From Luteimonas sp. (GTDB lineage Bacteria > Pseudomonadota > Gammaproteobacteria > Xanthomonadales > Xanthomonadaceae): 64,000 bases of DNA. Of this stretch, positions 11,428 through 19,904 are shown in pieces. The stretch's first letter is position 1. The number at the start of each line of letters is the position of its first letter. The notes under the pieces were generated by a model. It saw nothing but the letters and a program-made list of their open reading frames with translations. It ran no database searches and was not told the origin of the DNA. Position numbers and translations under genes: made by a program. The stretch covers positions 1 through 64,000 of the forward strand of contig JANPZU010000008.1 of NCBI GenBank assembly GCA_024707405.1. Reading direction: 5' to 3'.

Positions 11428-11510
11428 GTCATCCCGAGCGCAGCGAGGGATCTTGTCCTGCCGATCCTCCGCTGAAGCCGGCAAAGATCCCTCGCTGCGC
11501 TCGGGATGAC
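11428..11510. repeat. Long inverted repeat (REP-like palindrome)
   Basis: Arms 11428-11454 and 11484-11510 are perfectly complementary over 27 bases (GTCATCCCGAGCGCAGCGAG at the outside), separated by 29 bases. Such palindromes occur dispersed in many Xanthomonadaceae genomes. It lies between the convergent-spaced SDR and kinase genes and could also act as a transcript-stabilising hairpin. Confidence 0.85.
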
Positions 11511-11550
11511 AACAGGAGAAGGCGGGACGGCTGCAGGCAAGGGAGCGGCA

Positions 11551-12213
11551 TCACGGCTTCGGCCCCTGCCCTTCGTTGTCTTCCCATTTGAGGATGCGGC
11601 GCGTGACGAAGCGATACACCGGCTTGCCGGTGCGGAACCACAGGTCGCGCACCCAGGATTGCCGCTTGAGCACGCGCTTTTCCACCGGCGTCAGCGATTC
11701 GCGGCAATACATGCGCTTGTGCTTGAGCAGGTGGCGCAGGTCTTCGCGCGCCAGCAAGCGCATCCAGCGCGAACGCGGATCGCCACGGGTGGCGAGCTGG
11801 AAGTCGATCAGCGCCGGTCGTCCATCCTCCAGCACCAGCCAGTTGGCTTCCTTGGCCAGGTCGTTGTGGGCGACGCCGCGCCGGTGCAGTTGCTGCAACA
11901 GGCGACGCGCGCGCCGGAAGTAGGCCAGGTCGCCGCGCGGCGGCCGCTGGTACATCGCATCGCCGGCCATGAAGCTGCGGTCGAGCCGGCGCCCGTCCCA
12001 AGCCAGCAGTTGCGGCACGTCGGCCATGCCGGCGATCTTCGCCAGCGACAGCGCCTCGCGTCGCGCCAGCCACCACGCCGGCAACCTCAGCCACAAGGGT
12101 ACGTGCGCCAGGTCGCGGCGCACGAACACGCCCTGCGCACCCTGCATCAGCGAGATGCGGCCGAAGCTGTCGGCCTTCAGCGCGCGGAGTTCGATGGCAT
12201 CGTCGCTCGGCAT
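11551..12213 (-). CDS. Small RIO/InaA-like kinase domain protein
   Basis: Protein of 220 residues with a compact kinase core: GVAHNDLAKEANWLV (catalytic-loop-like HxDL..N) and LIDFQLA (metal-binding DFG-like DFQ). It resembles the RIO1/lipopolysaccharide-kinase (InaA, Kdo kinase) group. A C-terminal basic tail follows (residues 165-210). The substrate, protein or lipid A core sugar, cannot be decided. ATG 12213 preferred over GTG 12216. Confidence 0.8.
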   Translation of the reverse strand: MPSDDAIELRALKADSFGRISLMQGAQGVFVRRDLAHVPLWLRLPAWWLARREALSLAKIAGMADVPQLLAWDGRRLDRSFMAGDAMYQRPPRGDLAYFRRARRLLQQLHRRGVAHNDLAKEANWLVLEDGRPALIDFQLATRGDPRSRWMRLLAREDLRHLLKHKRMYCRESLTPVEKRVLKRQSWVRDLWFRTGKPVYRFVTRRILKWEDNEGQGPKP

Positions 12214-12289
12214 CACGGCATTGTACGGGCCGCCCCTGTGACGAACGTCGATGGAACGCCGGTCATGCAGGCGCTGTCATAATCGCCCG

Positions 12290-14299
12290 ATGCTGGACGG
12301 CTTCTTCAACGGACTGGTCGACTGGGTGGGCAACCACCCGGTGGCGGCCGGCATCGTCATCTTCCTGATCGCTTTCGCGGATGCGGTGATCGTGCTCGGC
12401 GCCATCGTGCCGGCGCTGCCGCTGCTGTTCGCGATCGGCGTGCTGATCGGCATCGGCGAGATCTCCGGCCCGTACGCGGTGGCCTGCGCTGCGCTCGGCG
12501 CGCTAGCCGGCGATGGCCTGAGCTACTGGATCGGCCGCCGCTGGGGGCCGGGGCTGCGCGGGCTGTGGCCTTTCAGCAAGTATCCGCAACTGCTCGACCG
12601 CGGCGAACTGCTGTTCCGGCGCAACGCGGTCAAGAGCATCGTGGTCGCGCGCTACGTCGGTGCGATCCGCCAGTTCGTGCCGGCCATCGCCGGCATCGCG
12701 CGCATGCCGATGCGCCGCTACCTGCCGGTCAGCCTGTTCGCCTGCGTGTCCTGGGCCGTGCTGTTCCTCGCGCCGGGCTGGATCTTCGGCGCCTCCTACG
12801 ATGCGGTCGCGGCCGTCGCCGGTCGCCTGACCATCGTGCTCGGCGCGCTGCTGGTGGTGCTGGCACTGGCCTGGGCGGTGGTGGTGTACAGCTACCGCTG
12901 GTTCGACGCGCATGCCAACAGCCTGCTCGAACGTGCATTGAAGTGGACGCGCGAGCATCCGCGCCTGGGCCGCTACGCCGCCGCGCTGATCGACCCGAAG
13001 CGCCCGGAATCGGCATCGCTGGCGATCCTCGCCGTGTGCCTGCTTGCCATCGGCTGGGCCTGCTTCGCGCTGCTGGCCACCGTGCTGATGCGCGACGAAC
13101 CGCTGCGCATCGACCTGGCGGTGTTCCAGTTCATGTACGAACTGCGCAACCCGCTGGCCGACCGGCTGATGGCCGCGCTGGCGTCGATCGGCGACATCCA
13201 GGTGCTGGCACCGGCCGTCGGGCTGACCCTGCTGTGGCTGGCCTGGCGACGGCGTTGGCTGGCCGCGGCGCACTGGCTGGCGGCGCTGGCCTTCGGCCTG
13301 GTGCTGACCACCCTGCTGGGCGCGGTGATCGACATGCCGCGCCCGCCGACCGCACACGGCGGCTTCGGCTTCCCGTCGGTCGGCATCACCATGTGCACCA
13401 TCGTGTTCGGTTTCTTCGCGGTGCTGATCGCGCGTGAATTGCCGGGCCGTTCGCGGGTGTGGCCCTACCTCGTCTCGGGCGTGGTGGTGGCGATCCTGGG
13501 CTTCGCCCGGCTCTACCTCGGCGCGCACTGGCTGAGCGACATCGTCGGCGGGATGCTGCTGGGCGTGGTGTGGCTGCTGGTGCTGGGCATCGCCTACCGC
13601 AGGCATGTCGAACGCTCGTTCTGGATGCGGCCGGTGGCGCTGGTGTTCTACACCACGTTCGCCATCGCCGCGCTGTGGCATGCACCGCGCGCGGTCGATC
13701 CGCTGCTGGCGAAGGTCACGCCCAACCCGCCGACCATCGTGCTGTCCACCGAGCGCTGGTGGGACAGCGAGTGGCAGGCATTGCCCGGGCAGTTGCGCGA
13801 GCGCGACCCGGCGCATCGCTGGCCGCTCGACCTGCAGGTCGCCGGCCCGCTGGCGCCGCTCAAGGCGCGGCTGGAAGCCGAAGGCTGGCGCACGCAGGTG
13901 CAGGCCGACTGGTCGGCGGTGCTGACCTTGCTGGACGACGACGTGCCGCCCGCAGAGCAGCCGATCCTGCCGGCAACGCTGGGGACTTCGGCCGAAGCCC
14001 TGCTGATGCGCCGCGACCTCGACGACACCCGCGCCGAAGTGCTGCGCCTGTGGCGTGCGCCGGTTCGCCTGGAAGATGGCACCGAGTTGTGGGTCGGCAC
14101 CAGCCAGGCGATGCTGCATACGCGCCCGTTCGACCAGTTCGGCCTGTGGCAACCGCAGACGGATACGCGCGAGGTGCACGCCGGGCTGCGCGAACTGTTG
14201 CAAGGGTTCGAATCGCGCGAGGAACCGCATCCGTATTCGGACGTCCCCACGCTGCGACTGCGCACGTCGCCTGCCGATTCAACGCAGCAAGCGCCATAG
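12290..14299 (+). CDS. DedA - PAP2 phosphatase - LssY-like fusion membrane protein
   Basis: Protein of 669 residues combining three modules. Residues about 1-200 are DedA/VTT (FADAVIVLGAIVPALP, GDGLSYWIGRRWG, RFVxP-like RQFVPAIAGIARM). Residues about 240-460 form a PAP2 lipid-phosphatase bundle (DMPRPPTAHGG, ARLYLGAHWLSDIVGG). The rest is a soluble LssY C-terminal-like domain. In the PAP2 part the usual PSGH motif reads PSVG, so the catalytic histidine is missing. Likely role: lipid or undecaprenyl-phosphate handling in the inner membrane. Confidence 0.88.
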   Translation: MLDGFFNGLVDWVGNHPVAAGIVIFLIAFADAVIVLGAIVPALPLLFAIGVLIGIGEISGPYAVACAALGALAGDGLSYWIGRRWGPGLRGLWPFSKYPQLLDRGELLFRRNAVKSIVVARYVGAIRQFVPAIAGIARMPMRRYLPVSLFACVSWAVLFLAPGWIFGASYDAVAAVAGRLTIVLGALLVVLALAWAVVVYSYRWFDAHANSLLERALKWTREHPRLGRYAAALIDPKRPESASLAILAVCLLAIGWACFALLATVLMRDEPLRIDLAVFQFMYELRNPLADRLMAALASIGDIQVLAPAVGLTLLWLAWRRRWLAAAHWLAALAFGLVLTTLLGAVIDMPRPPTAHGGFGFPSVGITMCTIVFGFFAVLIARELPGRSRVWPYLVSGVVVAILGFARLYLGAHWLSDIVGGMLLGVVWLLVLGIAYRRHVERSFWMRPVALVFYTTFAIAALWHAPRAVDPLLAKVTPNPPTIVLSTERWWDSEWQALPGQLRERDPAHRWPLDLQVAGPLAPLKARLEAEGWRTQVQADWSAVLTLLDDDVPPAEQPILPATLGTSAEALLMRRDLDDTRAEVLRLWRAPVRLEDGTELWVGTSQAMLHTRPFDQFGLWQPQTDTREVHAGLRELLQGFESREEPHPYSDVPTLRLRTSPADSTQQAP

Positions 14300-14312
14300 C
14301 GACGAACAAATC

Positions 14313-14882
14313 TCAGGGAATCATCCGCAACAACGCTTCGAGGCGCTTGTCGGGATCGTTTTCCTGCAGCAGCGATTGCCGCTGCGACAAGCTGATCGGC
14401 AACAGTTCGGCCAGCCGCCACCCCACCCACGCCGCATCGTCGAAGCTGCGTTCCGGCACGGCGATGTCCGCGCCGATCTGCTCCAGGATGTTGCGCAGCA
14501 TGTCCGCCAGCAAGGCGTGCTGCGGCTGCAGGTCGACCACCGGATCGCTGTCCAGCCAATCCACGTCCGCGACCACGAGGCCGTTGTCGCGCACGCGCGT
14601 ACGCAGGGCATGGAAGCGTCGCGTACCACGCAACCGCAGGTGCAGCAGGCCATCCGCACCGGTGTCGAAATCCTCGATGCGCGCCTCCGTGCCGTAGGCC
14701 ATCGAAGAGGCCGGCGCGCCGGCTTCCTCGCCATCGGCGATCAGGCAGACGCCGAAGCCGGTGCCGTTGCGCCCGCAATCACGCACCAGGTCAAGGTAGC
14801 GCGGCTCGAACACACGCAGGCCGAGTGCAGCGCCCGGCACCAGCACGGCATGCAGCGGGAACAGGGGCAACGATTCGGCCAT
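14313..14882 (-). CDS. LON substrate-binding domain protein
   Basis: Protein of 189 residues made only of the N-terminal LON domain (PF02190): LPLFPLHAVLVPGAALGLRVFEPRYLDLV, with GFGVCLI and GTEARIEDF further on. There is no AAA or protease part, as is usual for this stand-alone family. Function unknown. It lies 9 bp upstream-side of mpl's stop, on the same strand, and may be cotranscribed with it. Confidence 0.9.
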   Translation of the reverse strand: MAESLPLFPLHAVLVPGAALGLRVFEPRYLDLVRDCGRNGTGFGVCLIADGEEAGAPASSMAYGTEARIEDFDTGADGLLHLRLRGTRRFHALRTRVRDNGLVVADVDWLDSDPVVDLQPQHALLADMLRNILEQIGADIAVPERSFDDAAWVGWRLAELLPISLSQRQSLLQENDPDKRLEALLRMIP

Positions 14883-14891
14883 GTGGCCAGT

Positions 14892-16271
14892 CTATGCGTC
14901 CTGCAGCAAGGCGAGGAAGCGCCGCGGCGCGCCATCGAAACCACCGTTGGACATGAATACCACGTGGTCGCCCGCGCGCACAGCTTCACGCAACGTCGCC
15001 AGCAGGGCATCGGCATCGGGCACGACGCGTGCGTCGCCACGCACCGCAGCCACCACCTTCGCCGCATCCCAGGGCAATTCCGGACGCGCAAGGAACACCA
15101 CCGTGTCGGCGCCATCGAGTGACGGCGCCAGCGCATCGGCATGCGCACCGAGCCGCATCGAATTGCTGCGCGGTTCCATCGCCACCACGATTCGCGCATC
15201 GCCCACCTTCGCACGCAGGCCTGCAAGCGTCGTCGCGATTGCCGTCGGATGGTGCGCGAAATCGTCGTACACGGTGATGCCTCGCGCTTCGCCCAGCACC
15301 TCCAGCCGGCGCTTCACGCTGCGGAAGTCCTTCAGCGCAGCCGCCACCTGCGCAACGTCCACGCCGACCGCCGCGCAGGCGGCCAGCGCGGCAAGGCCGT
15401 TGAGCACGTTGTGGTCGCCGAGCAGGGGCCACTCGACGGTCGCGAATTCTTCGCTCCCACGCAACACCGTGAAGACACTGCCGTCATCGCGCAGCTTGCG
15501 TGCGCTCCATTCGAACCGCGGATCGTCCGTGCCGTTCAACAGCCCGAACCGCTCGACCGGCGTCCAGCACCCCATCGCCAGCACCTCGCGCAGGCGCTCG
15601 TCGTGGCCGTTGACGATGATGCGGCCACGGCGCGGCACGGTGCGCACGAAGTGGTGGAACTGGCGCTGGATGGCGGCCACGTCCGGGAAGATGTCGGCAT
15701 GGTCGTATTCGAGGTTGTTGAGGATCGCCACCAGCGGCCGGTAGTGCACGAACTTGCTGCGCTTGTCGAAGAATGCGGTGTCGTACTCATCGGCTTCGAC
15801 CACGAACTCACGACCGCCACCGAGGCGCGCCGACACGCCGAAATCCTCGGCCACGCCACCGATCAGGAAGCCCGGCTCGCGGCCGGCAGCTTGCAGCAGG
15901 TACGACAGGATCGTCGTGGTCGTGGTCTTGCCATGCGTGCCGGACACGGCGATCACGTCGCGCCCCGGCAGCACGTGGTCGCGCAACCATTCCGCGCCCG
16001 AGGTGTAGGCCCGCCCGCTGTCGAGCACCGCCTCCACCGCGGCATTGCCGCGTGAGAGCGCGTTGCCGACGACCACGTTGTCGCAATCGGGCGAAATGTG
16101 TTCGGGCTGGTAGCCCTGCTTCAGCGCGATGCCGAGTCGTTCGAGTTGCGTGGACATCGGCGGATACACCGCCTGGTCGCTGCCTTCGACGGCATGGCCG
16201 AGCTCACGCGCGAGCGCGGCGACGCCGCCCATGAAGGTGCCGGCGATGCCGAGGATGTGGAGTTTGCTCAT
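14892..16271 (-). CDS. mpl: UDP-N-acetylmuramate:L-Ala-gamma-D-Glu-mDAP ligase
   Basis: Mur-ligase family enzyme of 459 residues that reattaches recycled murein tripeptide to UDP-MurNAc in the cytoplasm. The start MSKLHILGIAGTFMGG distinguishes Mpl from MurC; the ATP loop GTHGKTTTT, EADEYDTAFFDKRSKF, NNLEYDHADIF and FAHHPTAI are all present. Length is normal. ATG 16271 was chosen because it begins at the family N-terminus. Confidence 0.95.
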   Translation of the reverse strand: MSKLHILGIAGTFMGGVAALARELGHAVEGSDQAVYPPMSTQLERLGIALKQGYQPEHISPDCDNVVVGNALSRGNAAVEAVLDSGRAYTSGAEWLRDHVLPGRDVIAVSGTHGKTTTTTILSYLLQAAGREPGFLIGGVAEDFGVSARLGGGREFVVEADEYDTAFFDKRSKFVHYRPLVAILNNLEYDHADIFPDVAAIQRQFHHFVRTVPRRGRIIVNGHDERLREVLAMGCWTPVERFGLLNGTDDPRFEWSARKLRDDGSVFTVLRGSEEFATVEWPLLGDHNVLNGLAALAACAAVGVDVAQVAAALKDFRSVKRRLEVLGEARGITVYDDFAHHPTAIATTLAGLRAKVGDARIVVAMEPRSNSMRLGAHADALAPSLDGADTVVFLARPELPWDAAKVVAAVRGDARVVPDADALLATLREAVRAGDHVVFMSNGGFDGAPRRFLALLQDA

Positions 16272-16329
16272 GCCGCGATTGTCGCCGGTTTGCACGCGGC
16301 GACGGAAGCATGTCCCGTGTCGCGCGGCC

Positions 16330-16908
16330 TCAGCCGACCGCCTTCTCCGGCGCGATCGCTTCGACGATGCGGGTGAACACGTCATCGAGCGAACCGACGC
16401 CATCGACCACGGTCAGTTGCCCGTGCTGGCGGTAGAACTCGATCACCGGCGCGGTCTGCTGGTCGTACACGTTGAGCCGGTGGCGCACCGATTCCGGGCT
16501 GTCGTCCGCACGGCCTTCGGCCTTGGCCCGGCCGGCGAGGCGCTCGATGATCTGCTCGTTGTCCACGGTCAGCTGCACGGCGGCATCGAACTTCTGGCCG
16601 AGGTCGGCCAGCAACTGGTCGAGCGCGGCCGCCTGCGCGAGGTTGCGCGGGTAGCCGTCGAGGATGAAGCCGTTGCGGGTGTCGTCGCGGGAAAAACGAT
16701 CCCGCAGCATGCCCAGCAGGATCTCGTCGCTGACCAGATCGCCGCGCGCCATCACTTCCTTGGCCTGCAGGCCCAGCGGCGAACCGGCCGCCACTTCCGC
16801 GCGCAGCAGGTCGCCGGTCGAGATGTGCGGCACATCCAGGTATTCCTTCAAGCGGGCCGCCTGCGTGCCCTTGCCCGAACCGGGCGCCCCCAGCAGTACC
16901 AGTCGCAT
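16330..16908 (-). CDS. adk: Adenylate kinase, short-LID form
   Basis: Protein of 192 residues converting AMP + ATP to 2 ADP. It has the P-loop GAPGSGKGTQ (7-16), the AMP-binding HISTGDLLR, DGYPRN and a short lid (GRADD at 132-136) instead of the long zinc-type LID, as in other Xanthomonadaceae. It precedes mpl on the same strand and is divergent from pfp. Confidence 0.96.
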   Translation of the reverse strand: MRLVLLGAPGSGKGTQAARLKEYLDVPHISTGDLLRAEVAAGSPLGLQAKEVMARGDLVSDEILLGMLRDRFSRDDTRNGFILDGYPRNLAQAAALDQLLADLGQKFDAAVQLTVDNEQIIERLAGRAKAEGRADDSPESVRHRLNVYDQQTAPVIEFYRQHGQLTVVDGVGSLDDVFTRIVEAIAPEKAVG

Positions 16909-17023
16909 CGATGACTCCAGATGGAAGGACGGGCCGCGGCCGGCGGTACACTGGGCCCGCTGCCGCGACGACCGCTCCAGCTTACCGCATTGCAGCACTC
17001 CGTCCTTACGACCAAAGGCGACC

Positions 17024-18280
17024 ATGGCTTCCGGAACCCTCCTGTACTCCCAGTCCGGCGGTGTCACCGCCGTCATCAACGCCACCGCGTCCGGCGTCAT
17101 CGGCGAGGCCCGCGCCCGCAAGATCAAGGTGCTGGCGGCCCGCAACGGCATCCTCGGTGCCTTGCGCGAGGAACTGGTGGACACCACCAAGGAGTCCGCC
17201 GCCGCCATCCGCGCCCTGGCGCACACGCCCGGCGGCGCCTTTGGCTCGTGCCGGTACAAGCTGAAATCGGTCGAGGCCGACCGCGCCAAGTACGAGCGCC
17301 TGCTGCAGGTCTTCAAGGCCCACGACGTGCGCTGGTTCCTCTACAACGGCGGCAACGATTCCGCCGACACCGCCAACAAGGTGTCGAAGCTGGCGGCCGA
17401 GTTCGGCTACCCGCTGACCTGCATCGGCGTGCCCAAGACCATCGACAACGACCTCGCCGTCACCGACTGCTGCCCCGGCTTCGGCTCGGCCGCCAAGTAC
17501 ACCGCCGTGTCCGTGCGCGAAGCCGCGCTGGACGTGGCCGCGATGGCCGAAACCTCCACCAAGGTCTTCGTCTACGAAGCCATGGGCCGCCACGCCGGCT
17601 GGCTGGCTGCCGCCGCCGGCCTCGCCGGCAACGGCCCCGATGAAGCCCCGCACATCATCCTGTTCCCCGAGCGCCCGTACGACGAGGCCGACTTCCTCAA
17701 GCAGGTGCAGAAGGTCGTCAAGCGCGTCGGCTACTGCGTGGTCGTTGCCAGCGAAGGCATCCAGACCGCCGACGGCCGCTTCGTCGCCGACTCCGGCGGC
17801 GGCAAGGACTCCTTCGGCCACACCCAGCTCGGCGGCGTCGCCTCGTACCTCGCCGGCAAGGTCAAGGACGCACTCGGCTACAAGGTGCACTGGACCCTGC
17901 CCGACTACCTGCAGCGCTCCGCGCGCCACATCGCCTCGAAGACCGACGTCGAGCAGGCCATTGCAGTCGGCAAGGCCGCCGTGCAGTTCGCACTCAAGGG
18001 CCAGAACGCGACGATGCCCATCATCGTGCGCACCTCCGACAAACCCTATCGCTGGAAGATCGGCAGCGCCCCACTCGACAAGGTCGCCAACCACGAAAAG
18101 ATGTTCCCGAAGAACTTCATCCGCCGCGACGGCTACGGCATCACCGACAAGGCCCGCACCTACCTCGAACCCCTGATCCGCGGTGAAGCACCGCCGCCAT
18201 ATGGCAAGGACGGCATCCCCGCGTACGTCACGCTCAAGAATGTCGCGGTGAAAAAGAAACTGCCCAAGTGGGAAGGCTGA
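17024..18280 (+). CDS. pfp: Pyrophosphate-dependent 6-phosphofructokinase
   Basis: Protein of 418 residues catalysing reversible PPi-linked phosphorylation of fructose 6-phosphate. The motif GVPKTIDNDL carries the lysine typical of PPi-specific enzymes, and the nucleotide loop reads GGNDSADTA rather than the ATP-type GGDGS. MGRHAGWLAAAAGL and the effector/substrate loop PERPYDEADF are also seen. It is the last core gene before the cassette array. On the other side of the array lie hppA and ppa, also pyrophosphate enzymes. Confidence 0.94.
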   Translation: MASGTLLYSQSGGVTAVINATASGVIGEARARKIKVLAARNGILGALREELVDTTKESAAAIRALAHTPGGAFGSCRYKLKSVEADRAKYERLLQVFKAHDVRWFLYNGGNDSADTANKVSKLAAEFGYPLTCIGVPKTIDNDLAVTDCCPGFGSAAKYTAVSVREAALDVAAMAETSTKVFVYEAMGRHAGWLAAAAGLAGNGPDEAPHIILFPERPYDEADFLKQVQKVVKRVGYCVVVASEGIQTADGRFVADSGGGKDSFGHTQLGGVASYLAGKVKDALGYKVHWTLPDYLQRSARHIASKTDVEQAIAVGKAAVQFALKGQNATMPIIVRTSDKPYRWKIGSAPLDKVANHEKMFPKNFIRRDGYGITDKARTYLEPLIRGEAPPPYGKDGIPAYVTLKNVAVKKKLPKWEG

Positions 18281-18356
18281 GCGGGACAACCTCAACAATA
18301 CTCAATTGCTGAATGTTGAAATTGCCCAAGCTGATCACAATCAGTAACTTATCTAG

Positions 18357-18390
18357 AAATACCACCGCATTACCGCGGTGGTATTTTTTA
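18357..18390 (+). terminator. Rho-independent terminator after pfp
   Basis: Stem TACCACCGC/GCGGTGGTA with ATTACC loop, followed by TTTTTTA. It should insulate the array from pfp transcription. Confidence 0.9.
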
Positions 18391-18509
18391 TTGCCATCTT
18401 TTGCCAGATAACAGAAGAACGATCCACCGTTACTTCCGCACTGCCTGAATTCAATCCGTTGTTTTCAAAGCATTCCCTTGACTTGACGCGCCTCGTCCCG
18501 GAGATGAAC
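18391..18509. other. Leader of the cassette array, no gene
   Basis: AT-richer than the core. A TTGACT hexamer at about 18477-18482 could be a -35 element, but no good -10 follows at 16-18 bp. No integrase remnant and no certain attI site is recognisable. Confidence 0.4.
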
Positions 18510-18553
18510 ATCTAACGCTATCACCCCGTCCCGGGGTCGAATAGGCGTTAGGG
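18510..18553 (+). repeat. Divergent attC-like site at the left array edge (attC0)
   Basis: 44-bp palindromic site: R'' ATCTAAC, outer arms TAACGC-TA/TAGGCGTTA, inner arms ACCCCG/CGGGGT, R' GTTAGGG. Its sequence is unlike the other sites. The R' is a true cassette boundary because cassette 1 begins TTAGGGCGC and ends GCGCCCTAA. It may be an old attC from another lineage or an atypical attI. Confidence 0.75.
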
Positions 18554-18779
18554 CGCTCGGCCAAGCATCCCTGTCTGTGTTGGTGTCAGCGGCTGTAACT
18601 TCCCGGCGCAAGCCTGCGGCACCAGAGTTCAGCGCAGCAACTTCATTCCCGATCGTTCGTAGCGCAAGCCGCTGGCTGGCGGAGTTGTGCGCCGCAATGT
18701 CGTTCCCGCAGGCTCTCGGGGCAAGCTCTCGCTTACGGCCAGGTTGTCGTAGAGTTCGCCTTACCGGGCGTCACCGGCG
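18548..18779 (+). other. Cassette 1, no convincing gene
   Basis: The only sense frame (GTG at 18577) is rich in Arg and Ser, has no family match and runs into the attC. Sequence is related in style to families C-E (noncoding cassettes) but is single copy. Confidence 0.55.
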
Positions 18780-18839
18780 CCCTAACAATTCATTCAAGCC
18801 GACGCCGCTTCGCAGCGCGGCTTAATTCAGGCGTTAGCC
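18780..18839 (+). repeat. attC1
   Basis: R'' CCCTAAC, R' GTTAGCC. Class 1 stem with one mismatch (GCAGCG in the second arm). Confidence 0.95.
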
Positions 18840-19070
18840 TGCGGCACCGACTGCTGATTGCCAATCAGAAAAGCCTGACGCGACTGTGCGTGTTGTCGCT
18901 ATCGACTGGATTCGTTTTCATCTGCTACAAAAGCGTCGCGTCGTGTTGCGACCAAGCGAGCTTGGGCGCAACACGCTTCGGCGCTTTTTGGTGGCCGCTG
19001 TTCCCCGCCGGGTCTTCGCCCGGAGCCTCGTTGTTCCGGCATGACGCGATCGGGCACGGCAACAGCCGCA
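18834..19070 (+). other. Cassette 2, noncoding family B copy 1
   Basis: 237-bp body, near-identical in eight places of the array. An 82-codon frame from GTG 18890 exists, but every difference between copies changes an amino acid, so it is probably not a gene. Hairpins CTGATTG/CAATCAG and CCGGG/CCCGG suggest a structured RNA or DNA role. Starts TTAGCCTGCGGC and ends GCCGCACGCTAA, which pair. Confidence 0.8.
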
Positions 19071-19186
19071 CGCTAACAAGTCGTTCAACCCGACGCCGTT
19101 TCGTGGCTCCTTTGAGGCAGCCGCAAGCTGATCTATGATCGCCCAGGAAACCCCGCGTCCGGCGCGGGTTAACTCAGGCGTTATAC
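19071..19186 (+). repeat. attC2, long 116-bp type
   Basis: R'' CGCTAAC, R' GTTATAC. Outer stem AACCCG/CGGGTT and inner CGCCG/CGGCG enclose a loop of about 60 bases that contains a promoter-like sequence. Confidence 0.92.
19112..19139 (+). promoter_or_regulatory. Sigma70-like promoter inside attC2 loop
   Basis: TTGAGG, 16-bp spacer, TATGAT (five of six -10 bases). Directed at the following cassettes. Conserved in all eight family B sites. Confidence 0.6.
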
Positions 19187-19520
19187 GTGGGTGTGGGTTC
19201 GGGGTTGTTGCGTCGGCCGTCACTTCTTCCGTGCTGCCAACTCGCATCGCTCGGTGGCACAGCTCGCTTCTTTCGGCATCGTGTTCGCGCCGCTGTCTGC
19301 TCCAAGACCATCGCTTCGTTGGTGCGATCGTGCGGACTCGCCGTTGCGAGTTCCTCGCCTTGCGCATCGCCAAGCCGGTGACACGCGCTTTCGGGCTGCG
19401 GCGCGGCCTGGGCTTCGGTTCCACCCGGCCTCTCCGTGTCGTCGGGTTGCATCCGGTGACAATCGGTTCCCCGGCCTGGCTGGCGTCATTGCGGTCGCCG
19501 GGCTTCGGGCGTACCGTGGC
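19181..19520 (+). other. Cassette 3, noncoding family C copy 1
   Basis: 340-bp body beginning TTATACGTGGGTG and ending GGCGTACCGTGGCGCATAAC. Six diverged copies exist in the array. Several frames are open but none is conserved between copies and none has a family match. Very G/C and T-rich on this strand. Confidence 0.75.
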
Positions 19521-19580
19521 GCATAACAATTCATTCAAGCCGATGCCGCTTCGCGGCACGGCTTAATTCAGGCGTTAGGC
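19521..19580 (+). repeat. attC3
   Basis: R'' GCATAAC, R' GTTAGGC, class 2 stem. Confidence 0.95.
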
Positions 19581-19583
19581 CTC

Positions 19584-19826
19584 ATGTCTTCAACATCCTG
19601 GTTATTAATTGCAGCACTAGTTCACACTATTCTCGTAGCTGCAACAGCGGTTTCCGTTTTTCGTGTCCCGGGCTACAAGAACTCTCAACGGGCATGGCAG
19701 ATCACGATTGCAATAGCACTCCCTATCCTTGGGTCGATCGTGATTCTTCTTGTGGCTAAATCTGCCATGACAGATCCAAAACAGAACGGCTCACATTTTG
19801 AACCGCAAAGCTACAATGCAGATTAG
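19584..19826 (+). CDS. Cassette 4: small membrane protein
   Basis: 80 residues with two transmembrane helices (about 6-25 and 40-58). The segment RAWQITIAIALPILGSIVIL recalls the phospholipase D N-terminal membrane module (PLDc_N), but this is a weak resemblance. ATG lies 3 bp after the attC R' box, so TTAGG of R' is the only Shine-Dalgarno candidate. Confidence 0.75.
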   Translation: MSSTSWLLIAALVHTILVAATAVSVFRVPGYKNSQRAWQITIAIALPILGSIVILLVAKSAMTDPKQNGSHFEPQSYNAD

Positions 19827-19840
19827 GCACGTGGCATGAG

Positions 19841-19900
19841 GCCTAACAATTCATTCAAGCCGACGCCGCTTCGCGGCGCGGCTTAATTCAGGCGTTAGGC
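19841..19900 (+). repeat. attC4
   Basis: R'' GCCTAAC, R' GTTAGGC, class 1 stem. Confidence 0.96.
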
Positions 19901-19904
19901 GCGT

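Noticed and set aside
12503..14230. 575-codon frame antisense to the DedA-PAP2 gene
   Set aside because: Composition (His, Gln, Arg) typical of a shadow frame.
18391..18509. Integron cassette promoter Pc or attI upstream of the first site
   Set aside because: A TTGACT hexamer is present but no acceptable -10 element follows, and no simple attI boxes are seen.
18890..19138. 82-codon frame in family B cassettes as a real gene
   Set aside because: All variable positions between the eight copies are amino-acid changing and the frame ends inside the attC loop; no family match.
18918..19559. Minus-strand frames ending in attC-derived peptides throughout the array
   Set aside because: They are the complement of attC and family B/C repeats and recur wherever these occur.
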